Positions 1-6,647 of a stretch of 10,975 nucleotides of DNA are shown in pieces. Within the stretch, counting starts at the first letter, position 1, and each line of letters begins with the position of its first letter. Below the pieces are notes generated by a model. It did not search any database and was not told the origin of the DNA. It saw nothing but the letters and a program-made list of their open reading frames with translations. The position numbers and the translations under genes are program-made. The DNA is from Burkholderiaceae bacterium (lineage in GTDB: Bacteria > Pseudomonadota > Gammaproteobacteria > Burkholderiales > Burkholderiaceae), in contig JAGOEY010000038.1 in the NCBI GenBank assembly GCA_017997515.1, forward strand, positions 1 to 10,975, written 5' to 3'.

Positions 1-650
1 AGGTACGGGCTGTCGGTCTCTATCAGCATGCGGTCCAACGGCACAAAACGGGCCACATCGCGGATGTCTTGCGCACTTTTGAAGGTGAGGATGCCGGAGA
101 AGGAGATGTAATAACCCAGATCCAGCGCCGCACGCGCCACTTCGGCGGTTTCGGTGAAACAGTGGAACACGCCGCCTGCCGCGCCGGGCGAGCCGTCTTC
201 GCCCTCCTCCTTCAGGATGGCCAGCGTATCCGCCGACGCACTGCGGGTGTGGATGACCAGCGGTTTGGCAGTCTGGCGCGCGGCCCGGATATGGGTACGG
301 AAACGCTCACGCTGCCACTCCATGTCGGCAACAGTGCGGTCACCCAGGCGGTAATAGTCCAGCCCGGTTTCACCAATACCCACCACGCGAGGCAAAGCCG
401 CACGCTGCAGCAGGTCGTCGAGGCTGGGCTCCGCCAGGTCTTCGCCGCTTTCGTTGTCGGGATGGACACCCACGGTAGCCCAGAAATTGTCATACCCGGT
501 AGCCAGGGCGTGGACTGCCGGAAACTCTTCAAGGGTGGTGCAGATACACAGCGCGCGGGTGACCTGGGCCTGGGCCATGGCGTCGCGGATGGCGGGGAGT
601 TGTGCCTGCAGTTCGGGAAAAACCAGGTGGCAGTGGGAATCGGTGAACAT
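1..650 (-). CDS. tatD: TatD family metal-dependent hydrolase (3'-truncated by window edge)
   Basis: A TatD/YcfH-type metallo-hydrolase of the TIM-barrel amidohydrolase superfamily; family members are metal-dependent DNases, probably cytoplasmic. 216 complete codons are visible, ending inside the ETDSPYL motif, so about 40 C-terminal residues are missing compared with the usual 255-265. The metal-ligand set seen is SHCHL (H6, H8), GETGLDYY (E94), VIHTR (H134), FHCF (H163) and ETDSPY (D213). The ATG at 650 puts MFTDSHCHL at the N-terminus as in the family; a weak GTGAG lies 5 bases upstream. It follows pilZ on the same strand, but a strong terminator ends only 10 bases before its start codon, so its expression may depend on readthrough or its own promoter. 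The identity is clear; the physiological substrate cannot be read from sequence. Confidence 0.95.
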   Translation of the reverse strand, partial: MFTDSHCHLVFPELQAQLPAIRDAMAQAQVTRALCICTTLEEFPAVHALATGYDNFWATVGVHPDNESGEDLAEPSLDDLLQRAALPRVVGIGETGLDYYRLGDRTVADMEWQRERFRTHIRAARQTAKPLVIHTRSASADTLAILKEEGEDGSPGAAGGVFHCFTETAEVARAALDLGYYISFSGILTFKSAQDIRDVARFVPLDRMLIETDSPY

Positions 651-660
651 GGGAACTCAC

Positions 661-694
661 AAAAAAGAACGCACCCATTGCGCAATGGGTGCGT
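661..694 (-). terminator. Intrinsic terminator after pilZ, in the tatD leader
   Basis: Bases 669-694 are a perfect 26-bp palindrome with arms ACGCACCCATTGC and GCAATGGGTGCGT, folding as an 11-bp GC-rich stem with a GCGC loop. In the minus-strand direction it is followed at once by TCTTTTTT (668-661), the classic Rho-independent form. It starts 29 bases after the pilZ stop. A smaller GGCG-TTCG-CGCC hairpin (704-715) sits just before it in the same direction. Only 10 bases separate the T-run from the tatD start codon. Confidence 0.88.
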
Positions 695-723
695 AGGGCC
701 ATTGGCGCGAACGCCCCGGGCGG

Positions 724-1083
724 TCAGATGGTCTGGGTAGGCCGCTCCGACGCCAGATGAGAGCCCAGGATTTCCTCAATACGGGCCTTGAGCTGGCGGG
801 ACTTTTCGTCCTTGGGGAACTGGATACCCACACCCTGGGTGCGGTTGCCTGCGGCGCGGGCCGGTGTGACCCAGGCCACGCGGCCTGCAATGGGATAACG
901 CTGTGTGTCCTCGGGCAGGGTCAGCAGCACATAAATGTCTTCGCCCAACTGGTAGTCACGCGTGGTGGGGATAAACATGCCGCCTTCGGTGAACAAGGGA
1001 ATATAGGCCGCGTACAGCGCGCCCTTTTCCTTGATGGCGAGCTGCACGACACTGGGGCGGGGGGTGGAGGCGGTGGTGCTCAT
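724..1083 (-). CDS. pilZ: Type IV pilus biogenesis protein PilZ
   Basis: A 119-residue single-domain PilZ protein required in Pseudomonas and Xanthomonas for type IV pilus assembly, where it works in the cytoplasm with PilB and FimX-type partners. The sequence matches the founding PilZ from end to end: LYAAYIPLFTEGGMFIPT near the N-terminus, LLTLPED, a V-A-W-V-T-P strand (69-74), GVGIQF and the C-terminal SERPTQT. The c-di-GMP motifs RxxxR and D/NxSxxG are absent (FTEGGMF stands in the second place). This is normal for true PilZ, which is known not to bind c-di-GMP, and separates it from YcgR- or BcsA-type domains. It starts 17 bases after the holB stop with no clear Shine-Dalgarno sequence, so it is probably co-transcribed. 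Its position holB-pilZ-tatD matches Pseudomonas. Confidence 0.95.
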   Translation of the reverse strand: MSTTASTPRPSVVQLAIKEKGALYAAYIPLFTEGGMFIPTTRDYQLGEDIYVLLTLPEDTQRYPIAGRVAWVTPARAAGNRTQGVGIQFPKDEKSRQLKARIEEILGSHLASERPTQTI

Positions 1084-1100
1084 GGGAAGGACGGCTGTGC

Positions 1101-2114
1101 TTAGTGCCTTGAGTTTAGGGTGTTTCGGGCTTCAGCCACAAGCGCTTCCAGCATCAGGCCCGCATTAAACGGGTGATCCACTGTGCGCGAGGTCTGTGCC
1201 AGTGCCTTGGACCAACGGCCCAGGGCACCCAGCGGCGGTGACGTGGGCAGGTCTGCCGCCGCGAAATAACGCGGTGCCGCACCAGTGCTGGATACCAGCA
1301 GGTCGTGGCAAAGCTTCTGCAGCGCATCAACCGTTTGCGCGGGTGACCAGTCGCCCACGGCTGTGGTGTCCCCGCGCAGCATGGCTTTGGGGAACAAGGC
1401 CCACAGCTTGGGGTTGCGCCCGGCACGGGCCACAGCCAGCGCATCTTCAGGGCGTCCACCGGCAGCGCGCAGCAAGTCAGGGGCATCGGCTGGTGAAACC
1501 CCCTGCCCTTGCAGCCAGGCCAGCGCTTCGCCCGGCTGCGGCCAGGCCATGGTGTGGCCCATACAACGGCTGCGGATGGTGGGCAGCAGCTGGTGGGCGG
1601 CCTCACTGGCCAGCACAAAGCGTACGTTGCCCGGAGGTTCTTCCAGTGTCTTGAGCAGTGCGTTGGCGGTCACATGGTTCATCTGCTCTGCGGGATACAC
1701 CAGCACCGCCTTGCCTTGGCCTTGCCCTGCGGTGCGCTGCGCAAACTCCACCGCATCACGCATGGCATCAATACGGATCTCGCGGCTGGGTTTGCGTTTT
1801 TTGTCGTCGATGTCAGCCTGGGCTTTTTCACTCAGCGGCCAGCCCAGTGCCAGCATGTCGGTCTCAGGCATCAGCACACACAGGTCGGCGTGGGTGCGCA
1901 CGCTGATGGAGTGGCAACTGCCACACACACCACAAGCACCCTCTTGCGCAGACGGGTTTTCACACAGCCAAGCCTGCACCATGGCCAGCCCCAGCGGGTA
2001 CTGGCCCAGACCCGACGGGCCTTGCAGCAGCCATGCGTGGCCGCGCTGGGCCAGCAAGGGGCCAAGCTGGCGGCCGATCCACGGCGCGAGAGGGGTGTTG
2101 TGGGCCTTGTCCAT
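1101..2114 (-). CDS. holB: DNA polymerase III delta' subunit
   Basis: The 337-residue delta' subunit of the clamp-loader (DnaX) complex that opens and loads the beta sliding clamp. It is an AAA+-fold protein with a degenerate P-loop (GPSGLGQYP, 32-40, no Walker lysine), as expected for delta', which does not hydrolyse ATP. Four zinc-ligand cysteines (C51, C61, C64, C67) match the family pattern. ANALLKTLEEPP (150-161) and TIRSRC (179-184, the SRC arginine-finger motif) are present. The frame is open further upstream to 2174, but the ATG at 2114 is preferred: it begins [12 protein letters not shown] as in homologues and overlaps the tmk stop by one base (TGATG), a usual coupling arrangement. 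The longer start would add 20 unrelated residues inside tmk. pilZ follows. Confidence 0.95.
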   Translation of the reverse strand: MDKAHNTPLAPWIGRQLGPLLAQRGHAWLLQGPSGLGQYPLGLAMVQAWLCENPSAQEGACGVCGSCHSISVRTHADLCVLMPETDMLALGWPLSEKAQADIDDKKRKPSREIRIDAMRDAVEFAQRTAGQGQGKAVLVYPAEQMNHVTANALLKTLEEPPGNVRFVLASEAAHQLLPTIRSRCMGHTMAWPQPGEALAWLQGQGVSPADAPDLLRAAGGRPEDALAVARAGRNPKLWALFPKAMLRGDTTAVGDWSPAQTVDALQKLCHDLLVSSTGAAPRYFAAADLPTSPPLGALGRWSKALAQTSRTVDHPFNAGLMLEALVAEARNTLNSRH

Positions 2115-2785
2115 CACGCGCGCTCGGCAGCTGTGGGCGGCTTCAGCAAGCCGCGCTGGACACAGGTGGCCCACACCTGCTGCCAGACCTGGTCACGCGT
2201 CTGGGCCGCGTCGATGTGGGCAAAACGGGCCGGCGACGCCGCCGCACGGGCGGCATAGCCCCGCACCACGCTGCGGAAGAATTCAACAGGCTGGGCCTCA
2301 AATTTGTCAGGCACACGTGCATCGGCCAGCCGTTCTGCGGCCATCTCGGGGGACAGCTCAAACAGTAATGTGAGTGCCGGATTGCGAACCATATTGGCCT
2401 CTAGCGCAGGTACAGCCTGCACCCACAGCTCCAGTATTGATAGCACCTCAAGATCAAACCCGCGCCCTCCGCCCTGGTACGCAAAAGTGGCATCGGTGAA
2501 GCGGTCACACAGCACCACCTCACCCCGCGCAAGGGCCGGTTCAATCACGTTCAGCAGGTGGTCGCGCCGGGCGGCAAAGATCAGCAGCGCTTCGGTCAAC
2601 GGGTCCATGGCGTCGTTCAGCACCAGGGCGCGCAGTTTCTCGGCCAAGGGCGTGCCACCGGGCTCACGGGTCAGGGTGACCACCCTGCCCTGCGCCTGGA
2701 AGGCCTGCGCCAGTGCGCCGATGTGGGTGGATTTGCCCGCACCGTCGATGCCTTCAAAGCTGATGAAAAGACCGGTAGTTGTCAT
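2114..2785 (-). CDS. tmk: Thymidylate kinase
   Basis: dTMP kinase (dTMP + ATP to dTDP + ADP), essential for dTTP synthesis, cytosolic. 223 residues, slightly longer than the usual 205-213. Motifs: P-loop [11 protein letters not shown] (10-20), TREPGGT (39-45), [16 protein letters not shown] (94-109), and a basic lid segment [13 protein letters not shown] (151-163). The ATG at 2785 has AGAGG 6 bases upstream (2792-2796), one of the few good ribosome binding sites in the window. The segment between GRG and the LTLLF strand (residues 110-138) is about 8 residues longer than I recall for E. coli Tmk; the extra part coincides with a repeat-like DNA segment (2390-2445). It sits 24 bases after mltG and overlaps holB by one base. 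Kinase identity is certain; the inserted origin of the extra loop is inference. Confidence 0.97.
   Translation of the reverse strand: MTTTGLFISFEGIDGAGKSTHIGALAQAFQAQGRVVTLTREPGGTPLAEKLRALVLNDAMDPLTEALLIFAARRDHLLNVIEPALARGEVVLCDRFTDATFAYQGGGRGFDLEVLSILELWVQAVPALEANMVRNPALTLLFELSPEMAAERLADARVPDKFEAQPVEFFRSVVRGYAARAAASPARFAHIDAAQTRDQVWQQVWATCVQRGLLKPPTAAERA
2390..2445. repeat. Possible degenerate copy of short in-gene repeat, inside tmk
   Basis: Read on the plus strand, this segment holds GCGC, five bases, then CAGCCTG (2404-2419), and later TTGATA (2437-2442). The ygfZ segment at 4177-4233 has GCGC, five bases, CAGCCTG (4197-4212) and TTGATA (4227-4232), with the final gap 3 bases shorter. 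The left end GGCCTCTAGCGC resembles a short repeat I remember from Comamonadaceae genomes. It encodes Tmk residues about 114-132, in the region that is longer than usual. The match is weaker than that between the ygfZ and tex segments. Confidence 0.4.
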
Positions 2786-2809
2786 GGGTGGCCTCTGGGC
2801 GTTGCGCGT

Positions 2810-3829
2810 TCAGCGGCCCCGCTGGTATTGGTTGACGGCGCGGTTGTGTTCTTCGAGCGACGGACTGAAATGGCTGGTTCCGTCGCCTTTGGCCACAAAG
2901 TACAGCGCCCGCGTCTGCCCTGGCTGCACAGCGGCCAACAGGGCGGCTTTGCCCGGCATGGCGATCGGTGTGGGCGGCAGGCCACCGCGGGTGTAGGTGT
3001 TCCAGGGGGTGTCGGTCTGCAGGTCGCGTTTGCGCAGGTTGCCGTCAAAGGCGTCCCCCATGCCGTAGATCACGGTGGGATCGGTCTGCAGCGGCATGCC
3101 AATTCGCATGCGGTTGGTGAACACACCGGCCACCAAAGGGCGGTCGCTCGCGCGGCCGGTTTCTTTTTCGATGATGCTGGCCAGGATCAGGGCTTCGTCG
3201 GCGCTTTTGAGCGGGGTGTCGGCCTGGCGCTGGGACCAGGCGGCGTCGAGCTTTTTGTCCATGGCCTGCATGGCGCGGCGCATCACTGCCAGGTCGCTGG
3301 AGCCTTTGGCGTAGGTGTAGGAGTCAGGAAAGAACCGGCCTTCCGGGTGCACACCCGGGCGGCCCAAGGCGACCATGATGGCCTCATTGCTCAGGCCTGC
3401 TGTGTCGGGCTTGAGTTGCTCCGATGCAGCCAACGCGGCACGCATCTGGCGAAAGTTCCAGCCCTCCACCAGCGTGACCGAACGCAGGGCTTCATCACCC
3501 CGCACCAGTTTCTGCAGAAGGCTGCGGGGCGTGGTGCCACGGTCCAGCTCGTAGCTGCCGGCGCGGATCTGCCGGTCCTGCCCCGACACACGAAACCACG
3601 CGTACAACACACGCGGGTCAACCTGCACACCGGCATCGGCCACGGCACGCGCCACGCCACGGGGGGATGTGCCGGGTTCGATGGACAGGTCCACCGTGTC
3701 CTTGTCCATGCCCAGCGGCGCGTGGAGCCACCACGCAGCACCCGCACCCAGCGCCAGCACGGCCAAAATAATGAGTAAGAAGAAACGCCGCAAACCCTGC
3801 AACCCTTGTGAATAAAGCTGGCGAATCAT
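2810..3829 (-). CDS. mltG: Endolytic murein transglycosylase MltG (YceG)
   Basis: A 339-residue inner-membrane lytic transglycosylase that cuts nascent peptidoglycan strands and is thought to set glycan chain length. Order of parts: short basic cytoplasmic N-terminus, one membrane helix (about 16-34, FFLLIILAVLALGAGAAWW), a LysM-like region (about 45-110), then the catalytic YceG domain. The catalytic glutamate lies in LILASIIEKETG (E221, equivalent to E. coli E218). LQTDPTVIYG, TPWNTYTRGGLPPTPIAMPG and LYFVAKGDGTSHFSPS are family signatures. The frame stays open upstream to 3931, but the ATG at 3829 is chosen: it places the membrane helix correctly, whereas the longer form would add 34 unrelated residues antisense to ygfZ. 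It heads the block mltG-tmk-holB-pilZ. No promoter is evident; only 9 bp separate it from divergent ygfZ. Confidence 0.95.
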   Translation of the reverse strand: MIRQLYSQGLQGLRRFFLLIILAVLALGAGAAWWLHAPLGMDKDTVDLSIEPGTSPRGVARAVADAGVQVDPRVLYAWFRVSGQDRQIRAGSYELDRGTTPRSLLQKLVRGDEALRSVTLVEGWNFRQMRAALAASEQLKPDTAGLSNEAIMVALGRPGVHPEGRFFPDSYTYAKGSSDLAVMRRAMQAMDKKLDAAWSQRQADTPLKSADEALILASIIEKETGRASDRPLVAGVFTNRMRIGMPLQTDPTVIYGMGDAFDGNLRKRDLQTDTPWNTYTRGGLPPTPIAMPGKAALLAAVQPGQTRALYFVAKGDGTSHFSPSLEEHNRAVNQYQRGR

Positions 3830-3832
3830 AAT
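3827..3832 (+). promoter_or_regulatory. Possible -10 element for ygfZ, implying a leaderless transcript
   Basis: CATAAT matches TATAAT at five of six positions and ends 6 bases before the ygfZ ATG at 3839. A weak TTGTGA (3806-3811) lies 15 bases upstream. Transcription would start at or next to the start codon, in keeping with the lack of a Shine-Dalgarno sequence before ygfZ. The -35 match and spacing are poor, so this is tentative. Confidence 0.25.
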
Positions 3833-3838
3833 TGACCC

Positions 3839-4756
3839 ATGACTACACGCCTGAATGGAATTACCCCCCTGCCCCACCTCGGCATCATCCGCGTGGAGGG
3901 TGAAGAAGCCGCCAAATTTCTGCAGGGCCAACTGACGCAGGACTTTGTCTTGCTGGGCCTGGACCAGGCCCGTTTGGCCGGGTTTTTGTCAGCCAAAGGC
4001 CGTATGCAGGCGAGCTTTATTGGCTTCAAACGCAGTGCCACCGAGATTTTGCTGGTCTGCAGCGCCGACCTGCTGGCCCCCACACTCAAACGCTTGTCGA
4101 TGTTTGTGATGCGGGCCAAAGCCAAACTGACCGACGCCAGCGCCGACTTTGTGCTGTGTGGTGTGGCCGGCGATGCTATTCAAAATATAGCTGCAGGCGC
4201 TCATCCAGCCTGGGCCAAGGTCGATTTTGATACACAAAACCTGGTTTTTTTGTACCCGGCGCTCGATCAGCCACGCGCCCTGTGGATCGCCCCCGCAGGC
4301 ACCCCACCCCCACCCGGCCCCGCGCTAAACCTGGACCTGTGGCAGTGGGGCGAGGTGATGGGGGGTGTCGCCACCCTCAGTGCGCCGGTGGTGGACGCTT
4401 TTGTGCCGCAAATGCTGAACTTCGAGTCTGTCGGTGGGGTGAACTTCAAAAAGGGCTGTTACCCCGGCCAGGAGATCGTGGCGCGCAGCCAGTTCCGCGG
4501 CACGCTGAAACGCCGCACCTATGTGACCCATGCGGATGCAACGCTGGCGGTGGGTGACGAAGTGTTCCAGGCGGCCGACCCGGAGCAGCCCTGCGGCACG
4601 GTGGTGCAGGTGGCTCCGGCACCGGACGGGGGTTTTGATGCGCTGGTGTCGATGCAGATCGCTGCAGCCGAGGCGGGTGGTTTACATGCCGTGTCGGCCA
4701 ACGGCCCGGCATTGGAGCTGCACCCTCTGCCTTACGCGCTGCTGGACGATATTTAA
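3839..4756 (+). CDS. ygfZ: Folate-binding protein YgfZ (Fe-S cluster assembly/repair)
   Basis: A 305-residue YgfZ/GcvT-like protein that binds tetrahydrofolate species and supports synthesis or repair of certain Fe-S enzymes such as MiaB in E. coli. The hallmark K-G-C-Y-P-G-Q-E motif is complete (205-212, essential cysteine C207), preceded by LNFESVGGVNFK and followed by IVARSQFRGTLKRR. The N-terminal GcvT-like domain carries LGIIRVEGEEAAKFLQGQLTQD (14-35) and GFLSAKGRMQASF (48-60). It is the only plus-strand gene here, divergent from mltG and convergent with the thioesterase/GNAT gene. No Shine-Dalgarno sequence is visible. Residues 113-132 (AIQNIAAGAHPAWAKVDFDT) are encoded by a segment closely resembling one inside tex, so part of this loop may derive from a short repeat. 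Confidence 0.95.
   Translation: MTTRLNGITPLPHLGIIRVEGEEAAKFLQGQLTQDFVLLGLDQARLAGFLSAKGRMQASFIGFKRSATEILLVCSADLLAPTLKRLSMFVMRAKAKLTDASADFVLCGVAGDAIQNIAAGAHPAWAKVDFDTQNLVFLYPALDQPRALWIAPAGTPPPPGPALNLDLWQWGEVMGGVATLSAPVVDAFVPQMLNFESVGGVNFKKGCYPGQEIVARSQFRGTLKRRTYVTHADATLAVGDEVFQAADPEQPCGTVVQVAPAPDGGFDALVSMQIAAAEAGGLHAVSANGPALELHPLPYALLDDI
4177..4233. repeat. Short interspersed repeat-like segment read through in ygfZ
   Basis: An AT-edged, partly palindromic stretch beginning CTATTCAAAATATAGC and ending GATTTTGATAC. Aligned without gaps to the plus strand of tex, bases 4187-4222 match 9763-9798 at 24 of 36 positions, including ATAGCT, GCGCT, CCAG and CTGGGC at identical spacing. Both copies then run into a T-tract and GATAC or GTATC. 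It is translated in frame as YgfZ residues about 113-132 without disrupting the reading frame. Confidence 0.6.
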
Positions 4757-4761
4757 CGCGG

Positions 4762-5619
4762 CTATAGCGCACGCACCATCTCGATGTGGGCAATGTCCAC
4801 CTCGTCAAAGGGCGCGCCCTGCGGCGTGAACCCAAGCCGCTCATAAAAGCCCTGTGCGCTGCATTGCGCATGTAACAGCACCGCCTTGTCACCCCGTGCC
4901 CGGGCAGCATCGGCCAAAGCCTCCAGAATGCTGCGGCCCATGTTGGTGCCGCGCACCACCCGCTCCACCGCCATACGCCCGATACGCGCCACGCCCTTGT
5001 CGGAGGGCAGCAGGCGGCCGGTGGCCAATGGCTGGCCCAGGCGGTTGAAGGCCACGGCGTGGACGGCGGTGGCATCGGCGGCGTCCCACTCCATGTCCAG
5101 CGGCACCTTTTGTTCGTGCACAAACACCGTGGTGCGCACGGCACTGGCGGCAGAGCCCAGCTCAGCCCAGCTGCCGGTCTGTAGGCGCACCATGGATTCG
5201 CCCGCTTCATAACCAGCCAGGATGTCGCGCAGCGCCTGCGGTACGGGGCGTGAGGTCTGGGTTACGGGGTCGGCAAACACATAGACCAGCTCGCCGGTGA
5301 TGAGTAATTCGTCGCCCCGGAAGATACCTGCCGTGAACAGCATGGACGAGGTGCCGACACGGCTGCAGCACATACCAATGTCGAGTTGGTCGTCCAGCCG
5401 CGCTGACGCGTTGAACTCCACCGTGGCCTTCTTGACGTACAACTCACCACCCAGCTGGGCAAAAGCTTCCTCGTACGGCAGGGCCAGCGCGCGCCAGTAG
5501 TCGGACACGGCGGTGTCGATGTACATCAGGTAGTGCGCGTTAAAGACAATTTTTTGCATGTCCACTTCGGCCCAACGGACGCGCAGACGGTGGAAAAATC
5601 GGAAATCCTGGCGTTTCAT
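4762..5619 (-). CDS. Bifunctional YbgC/FadM-type acyl-CoA thioesterase - GNAT N-acetyltransferase fusion
   Basis: A 285-residue two-domain protein. Residues 1-135 form a hotdog thioesterase of the YbgC/4-hydroxybenzoyl-CoA thioesterase type: VRWAEVDMQKIVFNAHYLMYID (14-35) carries the catalytic aspartate (D20) and the N-A-H-Y motif, followed by VEFNASARLDDQLDI. Residues about 145-285 form a GNAT domain close to the ElaA/YjcF type: VFVHEQKVPLDMEWDAAD (165-182), the acetyl-CoA loop RVVRGTNMGRS (220-230) and FYERLGF (258-264). The first domain should hydrolyse acyl-CoA thioesters and the second should transfer acetyl groups from acetyl-CoA; substrates are unknown. The start overlaps the upstream esterase stop by four bases (ATGA), showing translational coupling. 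Its stop is 5 bp from the convergent ygfZ stop, with no terminator between. The fusion is seen directly in one open frame. Confidence 0.9.
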   Translation of the reverse strand: MKRQDFRFFHRLRVRWAEVDMQKIVFNAHYLMYIDTAVSDYWRALALPYEEAFAQLGGELYVKKATVEFNASARLDDQLDIGMCCSRVGTSSMLFTAGIFRGDELLITGELVYVFADPVTQTSRPVPQALRDILAGYEAGESMVRLQTGSWAELGSAASAVRTTVFVHEQKVPLDMEWDAADATAVHAVAFNRLGQPLATGRLLPSDKGVARIGRMAVERVVRGTNMGRSILEALADAARARGDKAVLLHAQCSAQGFYERLGFTPQGAPFDEVDIAHIEMVRAL

Positions 5620-6602
5620 GGTCGGAGGGCCTGTTCAAAAGCGGTTTGCAAAGCACGGGCCGCGTCACGGCGGGCCTGGCGGGCTTCGGGAATGGCGCGG
5701 CCCATCTTGATGAATTCGTGGGTGACGCCGCGGTAAATTTCGAGTTCCACCGCCACCCGATCCTGGCGCAGCTTGTCGGCGTACAACACCCCCTCGTCCA
5801 CCAGCGGGTCGTATTCGGCCAGGCCAATCCAGGCCGGTGCCACACCTTCAGCGTCGGGCACGTTGAGGGGTGAAAAGCGCCAGTCGCCCCGCGCGGCCAC
5901 GTCGATGTAGTTGCCAAAAAACCAGTCAATCTGCGCGGCCTCCAGCACCAGCCCCTGGGCAAACTGGTGGTGGGATGGTGTGTCGGCCAGCGCCGCACAG
6001 CCAGGGTAAAACAGCATTTGCAGTGCAAGGGGCAGGCCCGCATCACGCGCCAGCAGCGCACAGACGGCTGCCAGTGTGCCGCCAGCGCTGTCGCCCCCCA
6101 CCGCCAGACGGCTGCCGTCCAGCCCCAGCGTGTTGCCATGGAGCGCCAGCCACTGCATGGCATCGTGGGCATCGTTGACAGCGACTGGGAACCGGTGTTC
6201 CGGTGCCAGCCGGTAGTCCAGCGACACCACCGCACAGCCTGCCAAATTGCTCAGTGCGCGGCACAGGCCATCGTGGGTGGTGATGCTGCCAATGACGAAA
6301 CCACCACCGTGAAAGTACAACAACACCGGCAGTTGCGGGTGCCCCTGCACCGGGGTGGGCGCGTACAACCGGGCGGGCAGCAGCACACCGTCGCGCGCGG
6401 GGATCGTGAAGTCCTCCACACGTGCCAGCACTGGCGCGGGCTCCTCCAGGATGTCTGCACCTGCGGCATAGGCCTCGCGGGCCTGCTGCGGCGTCATGGT
6501 GTGGAGGGGCGCACGCCCGGCCTTGGCCATACGCTCCAGCACGGAGCGCATCTGGGGCGTCAAACGGTGGTGTGGCGTGGGGTTCACGGGCGCAGAGGGC
6601 AT
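5616..6602 (-). CDS. Alpha/beta-hydrolase, hormone-sensitive lipase (HSL) family esterase
   Basis: A 328-residue carboxylesterase of the bacterial HSL family (family IV), expected to hydrolyse short to medium acyl esters. Features in order: an alpha-helical cap (about 1-60), oxyanion motif YFHGGGF (96-102), LDYRLAPEHRFP (128-139), nucleophile motif GGDSAGG (169-175, S172), the acid in EYDPLVDEG (263-271, D265), and the histidine in GVTHEFIKMG (292-301, H295). The triad is complete and the length is typical. No signal peptide is visible, so it is probably cytoplasmic. The ATG at 6602 lacks a clear ribosome binding site; it lies 45 bases after the patatin stop. The 3' end overlaps the thioesterase/GNAT start by ATGA, suggesting the two act on related acyl substrates. 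The natural substrate cannot be inferred. Confidence 0.93.
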   Translation of the reverse strand: MPSAPVNPTPHHRLTPQMRSVLERMAKAGRAPLHTMTPQQAREAYAAGADILEEPAPVLARVEDFTIPARDGVLLPARLYAPTPVQGHPQLPVLLYFHGGGFVIGSITTHDGLCRALSNLAGCAVVSLDYRLAPEHRFPVAVNDAHDAMQWLALHGNTLGLDGSRLAVGGDSAGGTLAAVCALLARDAGLPLALQMLFYPGCAALADTPSHHQFAQGLVLEAAQIDWFFGNYIDVAARGDWRFSPLNVPDAEGVAPAWIGLAEYDPLVDEGVLYADKLRQDRVAVELEIYRGVTHEFIKMGRAIPEARQARRDAARALQTAFEQALRP

Positions 6603-6647
6603 GGGTCGATTGGAGGTTGACGGTAACTGGAGATGCGTTGCGGCATC

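Noticed and set aside
970..1000. PilZ as a c-di-GMP receptor with lost motifs
   Set aside because: Founding-type PilZ proteins naturally lack RxxxR and D/NxSxxG; this is a standard orthologue, not decay.
1986..2018. Broken P-loop in holB as a sign of an inactive gene
   Set aside because: Delta' subunits normally lack a working Walker lysine; the zinc cysteines and SRC motif are intact.
2115..2174. Longer N-terminus for holB starting at 2174
   Set aside because: The 20 extra residues lie inside tmk in another frame and do not resemble delta'. The ATG overlapping the tmk stop is the better start.
1285..2373. A 362-codon open frame on the plus strand opposite holB
   Set aside because: HolB and Tmk account for both minus-strand frames here. 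The plus product is Ser/Ala/Arg/Pro-rich without motifs.
2558..3778. A 406-codon open frame on the plus strand opposite tmk and mltG
   Set aside because: It spans two well-identified minus-strand genes and the junction between them; its composition is antisense-like and no domain is recognisable.
3830..3931. Longer N-terminus for mltG starting at 3931
   Set aside because: The extra 34 residues are antisense to ygfZ codons, do not resemble MltG and would put a long hydrophilic stretch before the membrane helix.
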